Assembly (NCBI GenBank): GCA_014904985.1
Contig: MU128990.1
Location: 1-64,000, forward strand
Reading direction: 5' to 3'
DNA: 64,000 bases
From: Hydnum rufescens UP504
Lineage: Eukaryota; Basidiomycota; Agaricomycetes; Cantharellales; Hydnaceae
Shown: positions 9,801 through 21,345 of the stretch, piece after piece
Position numbering within the stretch: position 1 is the stretch's first letter
How the letters are laid out: each line of letters starts with the position of its first letter
The notes under the pieces: generated by a model
Seen by the model: only the letters and a program-made list of their open reading frames with translations
Database searches by the model: none
What the model was told of the DNA's origin: nothing
Made by a program: the position numbers and the translations under genes

Positions 9801-9802
9801 TA

Positions 9803-10060
9803 GTGCCGTTCAAAGGATTATATTTATGTACACATTGGTTTACCTAAGTACACCCTGAGTCAAACTCGAGCCCCAGTCAAGTCAAGTCAAGCCCAAAGAT
9901 TGGTAATCAAAGGATTTGACTTGACTCGACCCAAATTGGACTGACTCCGGACTTAAGCCGACTTCAGGTCAAGTCTTCGGCAACACTAGCATTATGCTGC
10001 ACTCGCCCACCAAGTATTTAAGGGTAAATATAGCAAACTCATTGAGAAGGAGAACCACTA
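9803..10060. other. Short intergenic stretch with GTCAA simple repeats
   Basis: A run of GTCAA pentamers (about 9876-9890) is followed by inverse TTGACTTGA runs, giving weak local self-complementarity. No coding exon is seen. It separates the repeat block from the HNH gene. Confidence 0.5.
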
Positions 10061-11595
10061 TCAGATAGAAATTATTCCCTGCCTCCACTGCTCCACATAG
10101 TGGGATTTTTCCTCATCCCGCTTCTGATGACGCTCCATTGCAACAGGTGAGTTTCCCCAGAGATAGAGCATAACGTTGTCCTCATCCCATTGTGTCTGAT
10201 CTCCCGAATCCACCATTCCCTCCGGCTCATCCCCAGGCTGCTCCCCTGAATCTGTGTTCGAAGCACCGCCTTCGTTTGTGTTCTGGGCCGCTTCGCGCTT
10301 TAGAATTGTAATGGATTTGTCATGCCGCTCTTTCGTGGCTCCCATCGGAGCTAATTCACGCACTTTGGGGCGGGCAGGATTTCTGTGTTCCGCAAACAAC
10401 TCCCCTCCATGTCCCCACTGCCTGACAGCAGCGGCGCCGTAGTTGTAGTGCAATAATAAGGCTGAAGGTCTTCCTTTTCGATCATACTTTTTGAAAGCAA
10501 TGTCAAGGTTGTTCGGGGAAACCAGGAACACAACTGGATCTGGGTCTTGTAACCACTGCAGCGAATAACGCTCATCTTCGGGATATGCAAGGGTTGCAGG
10601 CAGCTTGACAGGTCGATCTGCACGGGGTGGAACATCTCCAATGCCGAGACAATGGTTTGGAGTCTGGAACCATCCGCATGGAAAGGCGTGAGACGATTTA
10701 ATCAAGCAGCGGCCAATGTGGCCGACCTTGAGTATCGCTACGTTGCGTAGATAAAACGAGGTATGTAAAGGTTGGTACAGAAGCATACCATTGCGGATAT
10801 CGCTTATATCAGTGAGGTCGCCCACGCTCTCCTCATAATGTGGACGATTATTTATGATCCCCTGAAACCACTGCAGCAGGGAAGTACAGATGTTTAGAGA
10901 CCACACTTCGCATGATATTTCTTGGTCACACCTCTGAACCCCTGCGATAGGGGACGATATGGGCCCCCTCACTGTGTTCAGGCCGTGATCCTGTGAACGC
11001 GCAGAACGGATCGCGTTCAAGAAGCTTTTTGCGGAAGCTTTCGCGGGTGCGTGTGGTCTCCGAAGGTACCCCTGATCGTGCCCTGATGACTTCAAGATCC
11101 ACAGCATGGTCAAGAACTACGACGAGGTGCATGTTATTGGTGTCTTTGGTGTTTGAAACAAACACAGAACGGACTTGCACCTATCCCCTGTTCTGAGATA
11201 TAATAGTAAAGACCCGCATCCACCACTTGGCCATCGAGATCCTCCAATCGGGGCTCATCGGGACCATTAGCGGCCAACTCGCCTTCCAGACCAAGGATGC
11301 ACCAGCCAAGGAAGAGCAGATATTTACGTGGTTTGAGGCAAAGGGAATGAATATGGGCTATAGATATTTCAAGATAGAACAGTGGTGCGAGGACGAGGAC
11401 GAGGCGAACACAACCCCCAGGGACGTCTTGGAGAGATGGCGACGTTCGGATTACGTCAGCTTCCGAACTCTGATACGAAAGAGACGAAGGTAAGCCAGAA
11501 AGAGAGCGGGAGACGAGTCGCTTAGTCGAGTAATTTCCATTAGCCAAATGCAGCGGGGTTTTCACCTGCGATATAGCCTTGCCAGAAGTGCTCAT
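10061..11595 (-). CDS. HNH nuclease-domain protein, three exons, 469 aa
   Basis: Exons are 11595-11181, 11116-10932 and 10870-10061; both introns are GT-AG and the phases close to one open frame. The N-terminal 140 residues match no enzyme I know. Exon 2 carries the start of an HNH fold, FCAFTGSRPEHSEGAHIVPY, where CxxxG and AHIVPY hold the metal-binding and general-base His positions. Exon 3 completes it with NNRP and DISDIRNGMLL, whose Asn and Gly fit the HNH_2-type endonuclease of basidiomycetes. The C-terminal 100 residues are polar and acidic. Members of this family are abundant in mushroom genomes; their substrate is not known, and I infer only a possible DNA nuclease. A broken relative lies 1.1 kb away on the other strand. 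Confidence 0.82.
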
Positions 11596-12710
11596 TCCTT
11601 GAGGCCAACGAGATCAGCATGAGCTTGTCCACAATTCTCGTGATTCAGGGCTTTCATAGGAATCACAGCCGAACTAGTCTTCTGGATTGGCCAAAAAAAA
11701 ACTGGATCGGGTAGCGGCGGCAAGCGCCAATCCCCGACTCTTGAGCCGGTCGTCATGTGATATTTTCCATCAAGTTGGTTTGTGTATGCTCAAGGTATGA
11801 AGACAGGGTTTAATTGAACTCATGAGAAGGGAAAAGAAGGACGAAGGAGAAGAGAATATGGAGCTTAACATCGGAAGATGAAAAGAAGAACCATGTATAC
11901 TCAATGGCAAAACGGCCATTACGCACCCCACTGTGGATTATCTGCGATGCACTGTCCTCGCAGTGTCTGCGAACGTCGGGAAGACAAGCTGCGGGTCGCA
12001 CAAATCAAGCGGGAAGTTTTAGCCCACACTCTTGAATATCAAAGATGTTGCAAGGAAATAAAAAGCGACGCAGCATCGACAATATCGCAAATTAATCGAC
12101 ATAGCCGCTGCATATTAGCAGCCACATGGAGCCCGAGAGACGCCCACAATCGGGGAATGTAAGGCACCTCCAAAAAGGATCATGGCACTGACAGTCTCAG
12201 GAACAATGAGAACCGTACCCAAGGTACCCAATCCAAAACAAGAAGGCAAGGCTGCATAATTCAATTTAAAGGACACTGTAAATTTGCCAATCATACAGAA
12301 CCTCGTCACCCCAGAACGTAGGGAAGCAGCCGCCGTTTGCAGCTTCGTCTCCAGACAGACCAAATTGGAGAGCATGGACACTACAACTCTTCTCAACAGG
12401 GTCCAAGCCATGTACAACAAGCCAGAAGGATTCAGATCGGAGGTGTGCACGAGGGGGATTTGGGTCCGCTTCGGCCCAAATGATCCTCAACAATGAGTTT
12501 GAAATCGGCTATGGGGGGAGGCAATGGCAAAGAGTAATCCGAGGCGATATTGGACCCTGACCATAATCGACCCGCTTGCAAGAGCAAAGATCCATCCCCG
12601 CACCTGTAGCGGACTCCTCGATGAGGGACCCCCATGAACCCTATCAGCCAAAAAAACTGGATCATGTGATGCTCGGCAAAACCCGCAGTGAGGAACGCAT
12701 TTCCTCCACA
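11596..12710. other. Region between the two HNH loci, no supported gene
   Basis: Several overlapping open frames of 60-110 codons occur on both strands (for example 12115-12450 minus, with hydrophobic stretches), but none joins into a splice-consistent model and none shows a family motif. It may hold the 5' part of the broken HNH gene or an eroded membrane-protein gene. Confidence 0.35.
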
Positions 12711-13478
12711 ACTATGTCCTCCCCAGTTCCTGAACCTCTCGGCGACGCTCCTGCACGACATGTTTGCCTTATCCCTACGTTTGACCCACCGCTCTACCTA
12801 GAAATACTTAGAGCCGAGATACAGTCTCCTTTGTCTGAGTCCCTGAAAATACTTGGTCTTTCTCAGTTGATGCATTCTTGGTACTGCAGGGCAGCTGGCC
12901 AGGACTCCTAACAGTGCTGTGTTGGAACTCGATGGTGTACTCGACAATCGTGGCTCATACTCTTATGTTGTAGACGGGGCTATATGTACTGGTAAGTTTT
13001 GCTTATCCTGAGTCCTAATGAAGTGCAGGCGATGTGCCCTCTGTCAATCCAAGACCTCAAACATGCAGTTGATCTCAAGGCAATCAAGCAATGGGCCGCC
13101 ATGCCATTGGAGACGACTAACACTCACAATGCTTTTTGCGACAAGCTTCTCGAATGCAATCAATGCTGTGCACTCACGGGAGGTGAGCGAGGCAATGGGA
13201 TCCATATCATTCCCTATCAGAGGGGCCCGTAGTTCAGTCGAGGAGCTATCATGCGGTCACAATATTTGAACATGTACACTTCCATCACCCTCAGTGGTTT
13301 CAGGACATCATCGCTAATCGTCCCAATGAAGAGAATGTGGATGATTTGATGGATATAAATGACATTCGCAATGGCATCCTTGTACTTGACTCCCTGCACC
13401 GTTGGTTCGATCCTCGAGAGCTGGTCATACTTGAGGCTCGCCGCCTTGGCATTGCTGATTCATCTTTACCTCTACAAT
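12711..13478 (+). pseudogene. Degraded relative of the HNH-domain gene
   Basis: The same protein plan is visible in pieces. An N-terminal segment (12711 onward, LGDAPARHVCLIP) breaks frame near 12865 and continues as CILGTAGQLARTPNSAVLEL, aligning with the intact gene's CILGLEGELAANGP. A GT-AG intron (about 12991-13026) precedes the HNH start (NQCCALTGG, HIIPYQRG). A second intron (about 13230-13300), at the position conserved in the intact gene, leads to WFQDIIANRP and DINDIRNGILVL. The frame ends at a TGA at 13476-13478, far short of the intact gene's C-terminus. Conserved intron placement shows common descent of the two genes. Probably inactive. Confidence 0.68.
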
Positions 13479-13984
13479 GACATGATGCCCAGACCCCAAA
13501 CCGCTCCCACATGTGGATCCACCCCTCGATCGGCAGGTGAACCACTGAGACTCACATAAATTTAGCATATGGACTGGTACGGTGGGGATTACCACTATGA
13601 CAGTATTTGGTGGTGTGGAGGAGGAATTGTTAATCGCAGTGTGATAAAGAAGAGACAAACCTCCCCTTAGTTTTGTGATCAATGAGACCGGACAATATCG
13701 AGACAGTAGAGGAAGTACTGGGGGTGGGAGGGGTGGCTCTTACCAGGGCGCTTATGAGGGGTTGGGCCGTTGAGCTAACGAAAACAGCCGCACAGCTGCG
13801 ATTTTCTCCAATTCGGGCCACCAATCCGGGGGGGATTTTTAGCATCTTTGCCCCAGTTTAACGGAGGGACCCTCGTTCGGGGCTTCACAATCCTGGCTGT
13901 TGACCTAGTGGTTGAGCCTCACGACAATGGAGATCTGTGACACCGGATAAATTATTCAGACGTAAACAATCTTGCTTGGAGTAT

Positions 13985-15013
13985 CTAAGGGTTGTTGATG
14001 TGGTTCACAATCGCCTGACAGCTCTTGTCCAACAATTCCTGCACAGTCTTTTGTCCTTTCAGCGACAGAAGACGGCCCCTCGCTTCAGGGGTCAAATTAC
14101 CGTTCTCTATATCTCCACCCTCGAACAAGCTTTGGTGGGCACGCACGTAAGCAGGATACACGATTTGTTCCCAATAGTGTGGTGGATCGCGCCATAAGGA
14201 TCCCTCTGGATCGGTTTGCACTCAAGGTCACAGGTGAACGACTAATGTGATTAGGGATTGCAAGATATTTCTCACCTGCAGTGTGGTATCCATGCCTTGC
14301 ATGCCGTCGCTGCCTGAGTACATCATGAGGAACTCGAAGAAATAAGCGAATATCCAGTTGGTCGGCGATCCCCTGGCAGAATACACACAAACCTGGTCTC
14401 AAGGCTTCAATTTGATAAGTAAGAAAACCACTTACCTTGTCCCAGTACAAGAGAAAACCATCTACAATAACCCATTGAATCTCTTCGCCTGCAGCCGAGT
14501 TGTCTAATTCGGAAAAGCGAGTTCTCCATGTGGATAAAGTGTCGTCGGCGGCCGGTATCTCGACTTGTTCATTGAGGTGATCATGGCTGGAGTGGCCGGG
14601 GGGTAGTTGGCCGGTGGCCTTAACGTGAGCAAGTGCAGATCTCATCCGTGGCCAATCTATTGCTCCAGGAGCATCATCCCAGTCCTGGACATTAAATCCA
14701 GGGTGCCATGGAACAAGTTCCTGCGGCTATGATTGTAAAGGATGAGGAAGATGTGATAGGAAGAATTGAGAGGTGGACAAACTGGGGCAAAATCCTACAC
14801 CTCGAGGTTTAATAAGCTGGGATTAAACAAGTTGAGCATCGCCGTGTGCTCACATCTTGGTGCACGATGAAACTGTTGGGAAGACAACGACGAAGATACT
14901 TTGCAAGGGTTGTCTTACCCGAGCAGGTGGCCCCGCTTTTGTTGAAACAATTAGATCCTGCTAGAGGCACGTCTATTCGACACCCACCCTACACCAATAA
15001 GAACGACTCGCAT
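13985..15013 (-). CDS. Nicotinamide riboside kinase-like P-loop kinase, five exons, 241 aa
   Basis: Exons 15013-14988, 14935-14854, 14720-14436, 14372-14276 and 14220-13985 join in phase to a complete frame. The first intron interrupts the P-loop, which reads GVGGATCSGKTTLAK after splicing (Walker A). HQD closes the second exon; the third continues LVPWHPGFNVQDWDDAPGAI, the substrate-side segment typical of NRK1-type kinases. IVDGFLLYWDK is the Walker B-like strand, and the lid region shows the Arg-rich VLRQRRHARHGYHTA. The C-terminal part has EGSLWRDPPHYWEQIVYPAY, highly characteristic of fungal NRK1. The enzyme phosphorylates nicotinamide riboside to NMN in NAD salvage, in the cytosol. The length fits the family (about 200-280 aa). 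It is divergent from the ankyrin gene to its right. Confidence 0.9.
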
Positions 15014-15321
15014 GGCTGGGCTCCACGGCGCTTGCCGATTACGGGAATCCGCTTATGTAGTACGATCTTTATTACATAATTTTATGTGCAGCTGCCCTGG
15101 TTGCAAATATCCCTGGCGTGCGGTTTTAGAAAGTATCTCCGCATTGTTATCACCGCCGCCCAAAAGCATTTCCTGGATGAGCCTGGAGAGTGTGGGCCAT
15201 CCCCATGCTCCTGTCGTCGGCTGCTCGTACTGCGTATACTGAGGCAAAATACGGCGTTGTCGTCGCAGACTGTTCGCGTTCTTTTCTTTCCCCCACAGCT
15301 TCCGCTGACCGCACCCCATAG

Positions 15322-18300
15322 ATCCAGATCTCCGTCTCCACAGTGCCGCCAGCAAAGGTAACATCGGTACGCGTCTAAACCCTTTTCCTCCTAGTGCGGC
15401 ATCTCAACACCACATCCCAATAGCTCTCGTCCAATACGCCCTCTCGCACGGCCAGCCAGCAAACAGCGTCCTCGACGGTGTTCTACCAATACATGCCGCT
15501 GCTGCAGGTGGCAGCGAGCTTGTTGTCAATCTTCTACTCGAGTACGGCGTGGATGTGAATGCCTCCGTCAGTCTTCTAATGCAACCTTCCCGCCTCCTCT
15601 ACTAAGTAAATTTTATCTCTAGCGTCTACCCCTCAAGTACAGTCATGAAAAGACCAAATCAAGCGGCACTATCGTAGGCACTTCAGGTGTGTAAGAATCC
15701 CTAGATATCTATCCCCAATATGTCAAATGATTCCTCTAGGTTGTACTGCACTACACTTTGCGGCTGCCAACGGCCACATTCACATCGTTCGTCTTCTCCT
15801 TTCCCGTGGGGCTGATCCCAACAAAGCGGACAAACACGGCGTCACACCGGAAGATCTTGCTCTGGAGCTTGGGCAGTTGGCCATCGCAGAGTTGTTAAGA
15901 TCCTGGAACGACAGGAACGGCCGCTCTTCCACGTCGAGCAACCTTGGCACAACTACCCCACCCTCTCCCACACGAAATCGTATCCTCAAAGTACAGCGCT
16001 CCATCGACAATGTACTTTGTGGACGCAAATCATTTTCCTCCTTGCCCCGCAGACCTCCAGAAGACGAGGCAACTGCACAACCTACCCCTTGGATTCCAGG
16101 TCAAGCCGTGGTGCAGGAACCTCAGAACATCGGTGAGATGCATCTGCCTCCTCGGCGACCCTCCCTTCCCATTCTTGCCGAATGGCGGCCTCGATCTCGC
16201 CCAGCGCTCAAACGCCCGAATTCCTTTTGCGAAGGCACTGAAGAACGTCCAGTTTCCCGTGGAAAAGATCTCGCGGAGGGTTATCCCATGCAGCCTTCTG
16301 CCGTCATTCCTTCTGCCGTCAATTCTCTTCCCGTCATGGATGGCAACACTCTCCGTCGACTGGGCTCGAAATATAGCCTTTTAAATATATTCAAAAAGGG
16401 GAACGAGTCAACCCCGAGTGTCTCCCCCTCTTCATCTTCTCCCATCGTCAAAGCCAAGAGCAGTTTGGAGTCTCTCGGACGTATTGATATGATTTACCCT
16501 GTGGGGGCTGAGTCTTCTGGTTCCAGTCCTCCGAAGAGTTCCTCCACCCTGCACTACTGGTACCGCAGCCGCAAGACTTCGGAGGTCGCTATTTCGAGTC
16601 CGTTGGCATACGAAACTGCTGTCGGAGTCTTGCGAACCGGTCGCCGCGATGGCACCGATGAACCTGTCGATTCCAATGATGATAACGAGAAGAAATCACG
16701 GAAATACTCTCACCCTTTCAAGTCCATCCATCTACGCCGCTCCTCCTCTCAGTCTGTCCGAGCCTTGCGCTCCATTGATGCCCCACCCCGTTCCCCCCCA
16801 GTCGTCCCCTGCCACCGTCTCCCTCAATTCCCTCGGAGCAGTCTCCTCAACAGGTGGCGCATGAAATTTCTAGATCAAACTCATTTGCATCTCAGAAGTC
16901 TGAGGCTCGGTCTGCAAGTGGGTTGTCTGTAACTTCAAAGGCCCTCCCCGAAGGTGATGCAGCCGAAATTCAGGATGAGTTGGGGGACCCAATCGTTTGG
17001 GATAGAGGTGGCGATGCAAAATCTCGCTCCAGGGTGTTTTTACGTACACTTCGGGCGGTCGACCCCTCCAGGGTACCATCCAATGCTATCCAATCACTCA
17101 TATCGACATCACAAGCTGAAGGTTTCGAGATCCCAGCGTCCTGTGCGCCTCCAGTTGTCCCGTTTGAGGTTTCTTGTCCAGTACTTACACCTCCTATTGA
17201 TGGTGTCATGGGACCCGCATCCTGGTCCCCGCCAATCAGACAAGACTATTCAAGTACCGGCCCCGAACGTGCCGCCCTCAAGAGCTCAGACGGTAACCCC
17301 TTCCCTCCCAACAAATACCAACTTGTCTGGAGCAGCATCACTTTCGCCTAGTGCGGTGCGGACTCGCCCTGCACTCCTGGTTCTTGATACTGTGAGCAGC
17401 CGTGCTGAGGCCAGGTCTCTGGTCCAGAAGGCACAAGAAGGGATAATTGCATTAGCTAATTATTCTCCGGATTCTCCTATTCCACCACCCTCTCTTGCGG
17501 AGCAGCTCGAGGCATATGGCCAGACTCTTCAGCTAGAACGTCGGTTTGCCCGTGGTGAAGCTCAGAAGGATATCAAGATCAATACCTCCACTGATGAGGC
17601 TGAGAGTGAGGACGACCAAGAAAATGATTTTATTGGTTCACCACCCGTACCTGGCCAAAGATCCCCCCCACTGATGCCGCAGGGTGTTTCAGCGTTTGCT
17701 CCCGATATCAATCGACTATACACGACCACAAGCTTAGACAACGCTAAACCCCATTATACACATCTATCCTATCATCGCACACCTCCAGAGGCTCCCCGGG
17801 TTGGTCATTCGGTCATTGGATCGCTGAATGGCCCACATTTCCTTACTGGTAGTGCTCGCCGACGCCCCCGTCCAATCCCTAAGATCTCTTCGTTGCAACA
17901 CAAACGATCTCTTGATGCCTGGGTTCCTGGACTCCACGGCTTGAATGACGACGAAGACGATGGCGGGAGTGACGCCTCAGACCCTGGGGACGTTAGGGCA
18001 CGTTTGGCCAAGTCACGACTGGGTAGTAATATCGAGATCATTAAAACCCTTCCCACTCCTACAGAATCCCCTGTCGGTGCTGCGTCAGCCTTTCACCAAA
18101 TTGGCGATTCACCACCACCAATATTCGTCGATGATCCTTCCACACCGCCCCCTGGCTCGCCTAGCTTCGACGCAGGCGGTACATCCGATGTACACGCCGG
18201 GTCTGATTCGGAGACCTACGTACCGTTGTCCCGAGTTTTCACGGCCCCATCCCGTGTCACACTGGGGCAGGTTCAATACTCGGCTTCAGCCCCGCCGCTG

Positions 18301-18420
18301 TCCGTGGTCAGGGCGCCCTTGTCCCCGTCACGATCCGTAACGGGATTTGCACCTTCGCCTCCTCGCTTAGGCAGGCGATTCGGCTTGCGCAATCTCGTCC
18401 AAACGCTCAAAGGCAAATGA
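15322..18420 (+). CDS. Large ankyrin-repeat protein with long disordered tail (5' end uncertain)
   Basis: Exons 15322-15366, 15424-15566, 15623-15686 and 15740 onward give three ankyrin-type repeats: HSAASKGNIALVQYAL, then IHAAAAGGSELVVNLLLEYG, then ALHFAAANGHIHIVRLLLSR with RGADPNKADKHG. The junctions keep phase. The rest, about 900 codons, is Ser/Pro-rich and low complexity, ending in a basic segment (RRFGLRNLVQTLKGK). The first coding exon and ATG are not resolved; they lie somewhere in 15020-15320. The frame changes twice. One change is at a C7 run (16793-16799), or by a 53-nt GT-AG intron ending just before 16854. The second lies near 17200. Function unknown; ankyrin repeats bind partner proteins and the tail looks regulatory. 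Confidence 0.8.
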
Positions 18421-18712
18421 ATCTTTCGCAAATACATAGCGCTTCATTTTCTTGGTAACATTTCTTTGTTGTTGGTATTGACTGTGACATCCATTCTTGC
18501 TCCTCCCCTGCTCCTCTCTAACTCCTGTTGCATTTCTCTCCCTCATTATTGTTGTCATATGTAGCGCGTTCACGCCCCCATCTTGTACTTATCGTCCGTT
18601 GCATGGTCCCCTGTCATCTTGCTATTCCTGACATCCCAAAGAAATTGTTTTCTAGACACAGTACTGTACTGTCGAGCGTAACAGCCACGTGGTGCATCAC
18701 TGCAAAAATTAA
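18421..18712. other. Shared 3' spacer of two convergent genes
   Basis: The ankyrin gene stops at 18420 and the GH16 gene, on the other strand, stops at 18713, leaving 292 bp. No exon signals are seen; the stretch presumably holds both 3' UTRs and poly(A) signals. Confidence 0.5.
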
Positions 18713-20141
18713 TCACTTGTAGATAGAGACAGAGTTAATCTTCCAGGCCGCATCTGCAAAAATGCTGCAGAGTTGATTAGGGTGAAGCAGCGGGCGACGA
18801 AAGAACACTCACTTGCGAAGTTAGCCCCAGTCATGACATGCTCCGCACAAGTTCCAGGGCATCCAGCCCTCGAATATGTAGCTCCCGCCCAGTCGCCGCA
18901 TAAAGTCGTATCGATAGTGATGGAGTGCTGTTTAAAATACTTTGTTGTTGGACAGCTCGTCGAGGCCCACGCTGCTTTTAAGTATGTCTGTGGCCACAGA
19001 GCTGGGATGGGCGTCTGAAGTGTTATATCCCGTGGTACATGGCCTCGGGGGAAGTTCCCTAGCATTATTTAAGGGAGACAGAAAAAGAGTTTAATACTGC
19101 AGAAGCCAAAAGGTATATGAGAGTTTGTGAGCGTACATATTTTGACTCCATGGGCGGTCCACTCCATGGCTATCACAGCCCCGCCAGAGGAATTAAGAGC
19201 CTCACCATAACTAGTACTGCTCTTATCGATGAAATAGCACCCCCCGTTAGTTGGAGATGGGCCACAGTCTGTCGTGCCAACAGTGGAAGCGGATGATGCG
19301 GTTCGAAAGGCAGAGGGTGCAGCGCTCGAGATATCGGTCGCACAACCAACTTGGGTGTGCAGTGTCATCTGGTTTGTAGGGCCCAGATGAACGCCCTCGA
19401 ATATGTCGATCTCACCTGTACAAGGATACACCATTAGAAATAGCTTTGCATATAGATAAGGGATATAATCGCCTCCGTTGGGCCAGTTTGGACCTACTCT
19501 ATAGAGTAAGGCTGAGGAAGTTAATGTGATAATCGAAACGGGACGCGCCAACTTACGTCCAGAAAGCGGGCCAAACACCACAACCGTACGGGGCATTCAA
19601 GATATCGAAAATAAAAAGCCCACCATCGTAAGACTTTTTGGAGGAAATGCGAATACTGAAAGATGCGAGAGTAAAGCTTCGTGTCATGGAAGGCAATGGA
19701 AGCATACCTATTGCGAGGACTACCATTGGGCAAATCTGTTGAATTGTCGACTTTCATGACAACTACCCCGTCATTTTGAACATATGCAAGCCCAGTATGT
19801 GTAGCGGCATTTGCATCCAAATAATTTACCATTCCATGTGTGGGATCTCTATGCAGTGGGTTATCAGTCTTGGTGGGAGAAGAAGTCCTTCAATAGATCG
19901 CTCACGAATCGGAGAAGAAAGTAAAGCCGTCAAAAAAATCAGCCCCTTTCCATTCGTCCACTAATTGATAACGCGGTGCTCCAGACTCGGTAGTGCTGAG
20001 TGAAGAGCCTGAGGGGAAACGTCTCTTAGAGGATGTAGTCTGGTGCGAGCCAGTTTGCGGTGGGCATGAGCGGCAATGCGTGGTATTGAAAGAAACAGAG
20101 CCAGCAAGACAGAATACGAACGCCTGTGCGGCATGGTTCAA
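18713..20141 (-). CDS. Glycoside hydrolase family 16 endo-beta-1,3(4)-glucanase-like, seven exons, 355 aa
   Basis: Exons: 20141-19906, 19848-19708, 19655-19557, 19498-19473, 19415-19137, 19058-18813 and 18753-18713. Phases close and the stop is TGA at 18713. The N-terminus (MNHAAQAFVFCLAGSVSF) resembles a secretion signal. The GH16 signature follows: [22 protein letters not shown] after splicing, where the two Glu of EIDIFE are nucleophile and acid/base and the Asp sits between. NQMTLHT and the late CGDWAG/CPGTC cysteine segment are typical of the fungal laminarinase subgroup. Secreted GH16 enzymes cut beta-1,3(1,4)-glucan, for wall remodelling or nutrition. The intron 19472-19416 begins GC, not GT, and is 57 nt; if retained it would insert 19 residues in the active-site loop in frame. 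Confidence 0.9.
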
Positions 20142-20490
20142 AGGAGGGAAGACGTGGGCCAGCCAGAATTGAACTCAAAAAACCGATGGGCGTTTGCGCA
20201 GATATAGCCCCAGCCTCCAGTCTAATCTGGAATGGCACCATTGGTAGAGGTTGAAACAGAAATTGAGGGTCGACAATAAGATTTTGATCTTGCCTGCAGT
20301 TGCTTCCGTTGTTTGAATCAGGCCACAAACGAGGAATAGGGCAGCTCGAATTTAACTACACTATGTACAGTGTAGGGGAAAACGGTACAGTACAGGTCTT
20401 CATACGCATTGGAAAGTTAGCACAGGATAGTGGGATCTGCATACTTGAAGTCACTTTTGGCGGGGATTCGTGGCAGTCGAAACCTAGCAA

Positions 20491-21235
20491 TTACGGACGA
20501 GGACTTGACCCCTTACCCCAGTTCCACCACCACGACTCTGCTTTCTTGTCACTTGTCATATTCTTCACCTTGTCAATATCAGACACTAAATTTCGCTTCG
20601 CGTCTTGGGCATGCTCGACCGCAGAGTTACGAACTTCCGATCCCGCCGCTTGGGCTCGGCCGAGCTGAGAGGAGGCAGCCTCGCGAAGCTCGGCTGCTTT
20701 ACGCTCGGTATCACTCTGTATAGTTATGAGAGGGGTGTGCTACGAACCCAGTGATCCACAGGGATGAAGAGTCGTACCTTCCACCTGTTTGCGGTTTCCC
20801 CGCTTCGACCGACCACCGAGGCCGTTTTTGCTTCCATTCTGTTTGCAGCGGCACGGGCTTCGGACTCGATATGTGGACCCGAATCCTTAGTTTCTCGCTC
20901 TGGTTTTACGTGGAGAGGACTGCCGTATTGCGCGTAATACTATTGCCTGTGGGTAAGCAGGAACACGGGGTAGGATATGAGGGACCGCTCACGTAGTAGC
21001 CACCCCCAGCGGCGACACCGACAAGTGTGATAGGGAGCCAATTGTTCCCCCCCTTGGAACCCTGTTCCGCCCCATTTTTGGGTGGTTCCGTAACATAATA
21101 ACGAGGACTGGGGTGGGAATGATCAGCGCAGGCCACGGCCGGGCGCCGAACGATGCACAGAGTGGGAGCGAGATTGCGACTAGCGACGAGAGGTGCAGCG
21201 GAACGCCGGAAGCAAATTACTGTGTTTCTGTTCAT
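20491..21235 (-). CDS. Small membrane-anchored helical protein, possibly calcofluor white hypersensitive-like, 209 aa
   Basis: Exons 21235-20993, 20939-20778 and 20715-20491 join in phase 0. ATG 21235 is preferred over an upstream in-frame ATG (21289) because MNRNTVICFRRSAAPLVASR makes a good mitochondrial presequence. One hydrophobic segment, NWLPITLVGVAAGGGYY, is followed by a long charged amphipathic helix (ERKAAELREAAS, VEHAQDAKRNLVSDIDKVK) and a Trp-rich end, WWWNWGKG. A signal-anchored helical protein ending in an aromatic-Gly motif resembles fungal proteins annotated calcofluor white hypersensitive protein; this is a resemblance, not proof. Its start lies 110 bp from that of the divergent HAD gene. 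Confidence 0.68.
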
Positions 21236-21345
21236 CGTCGTTGAACACAGGGGACAGGCGTTCAAAACACGTTTTATATCTCCTCCCATAACCCGACGTC
21301 ATTAACAAAGAAGTCACGTGCGGCTGCCTATTCGCCTCCGGTGTC

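Noticed and set aside
13404..13420. GGTTCGATCC, a tRNA T-arm-like string
   Set aside because: It lies in the coding frame of the broken HNH gene and no acceptor stem, D arm or anticodon arm can be folded around it.
19416..19472. Extra 19-residue loop in the GH16 active site as normal protein sequence
   Set aside because: Family members have WPNGG directly followed by EIDI. The segment ends in a good TACAG acceptor, so an intron with a GC donor is more likely than an insertion.
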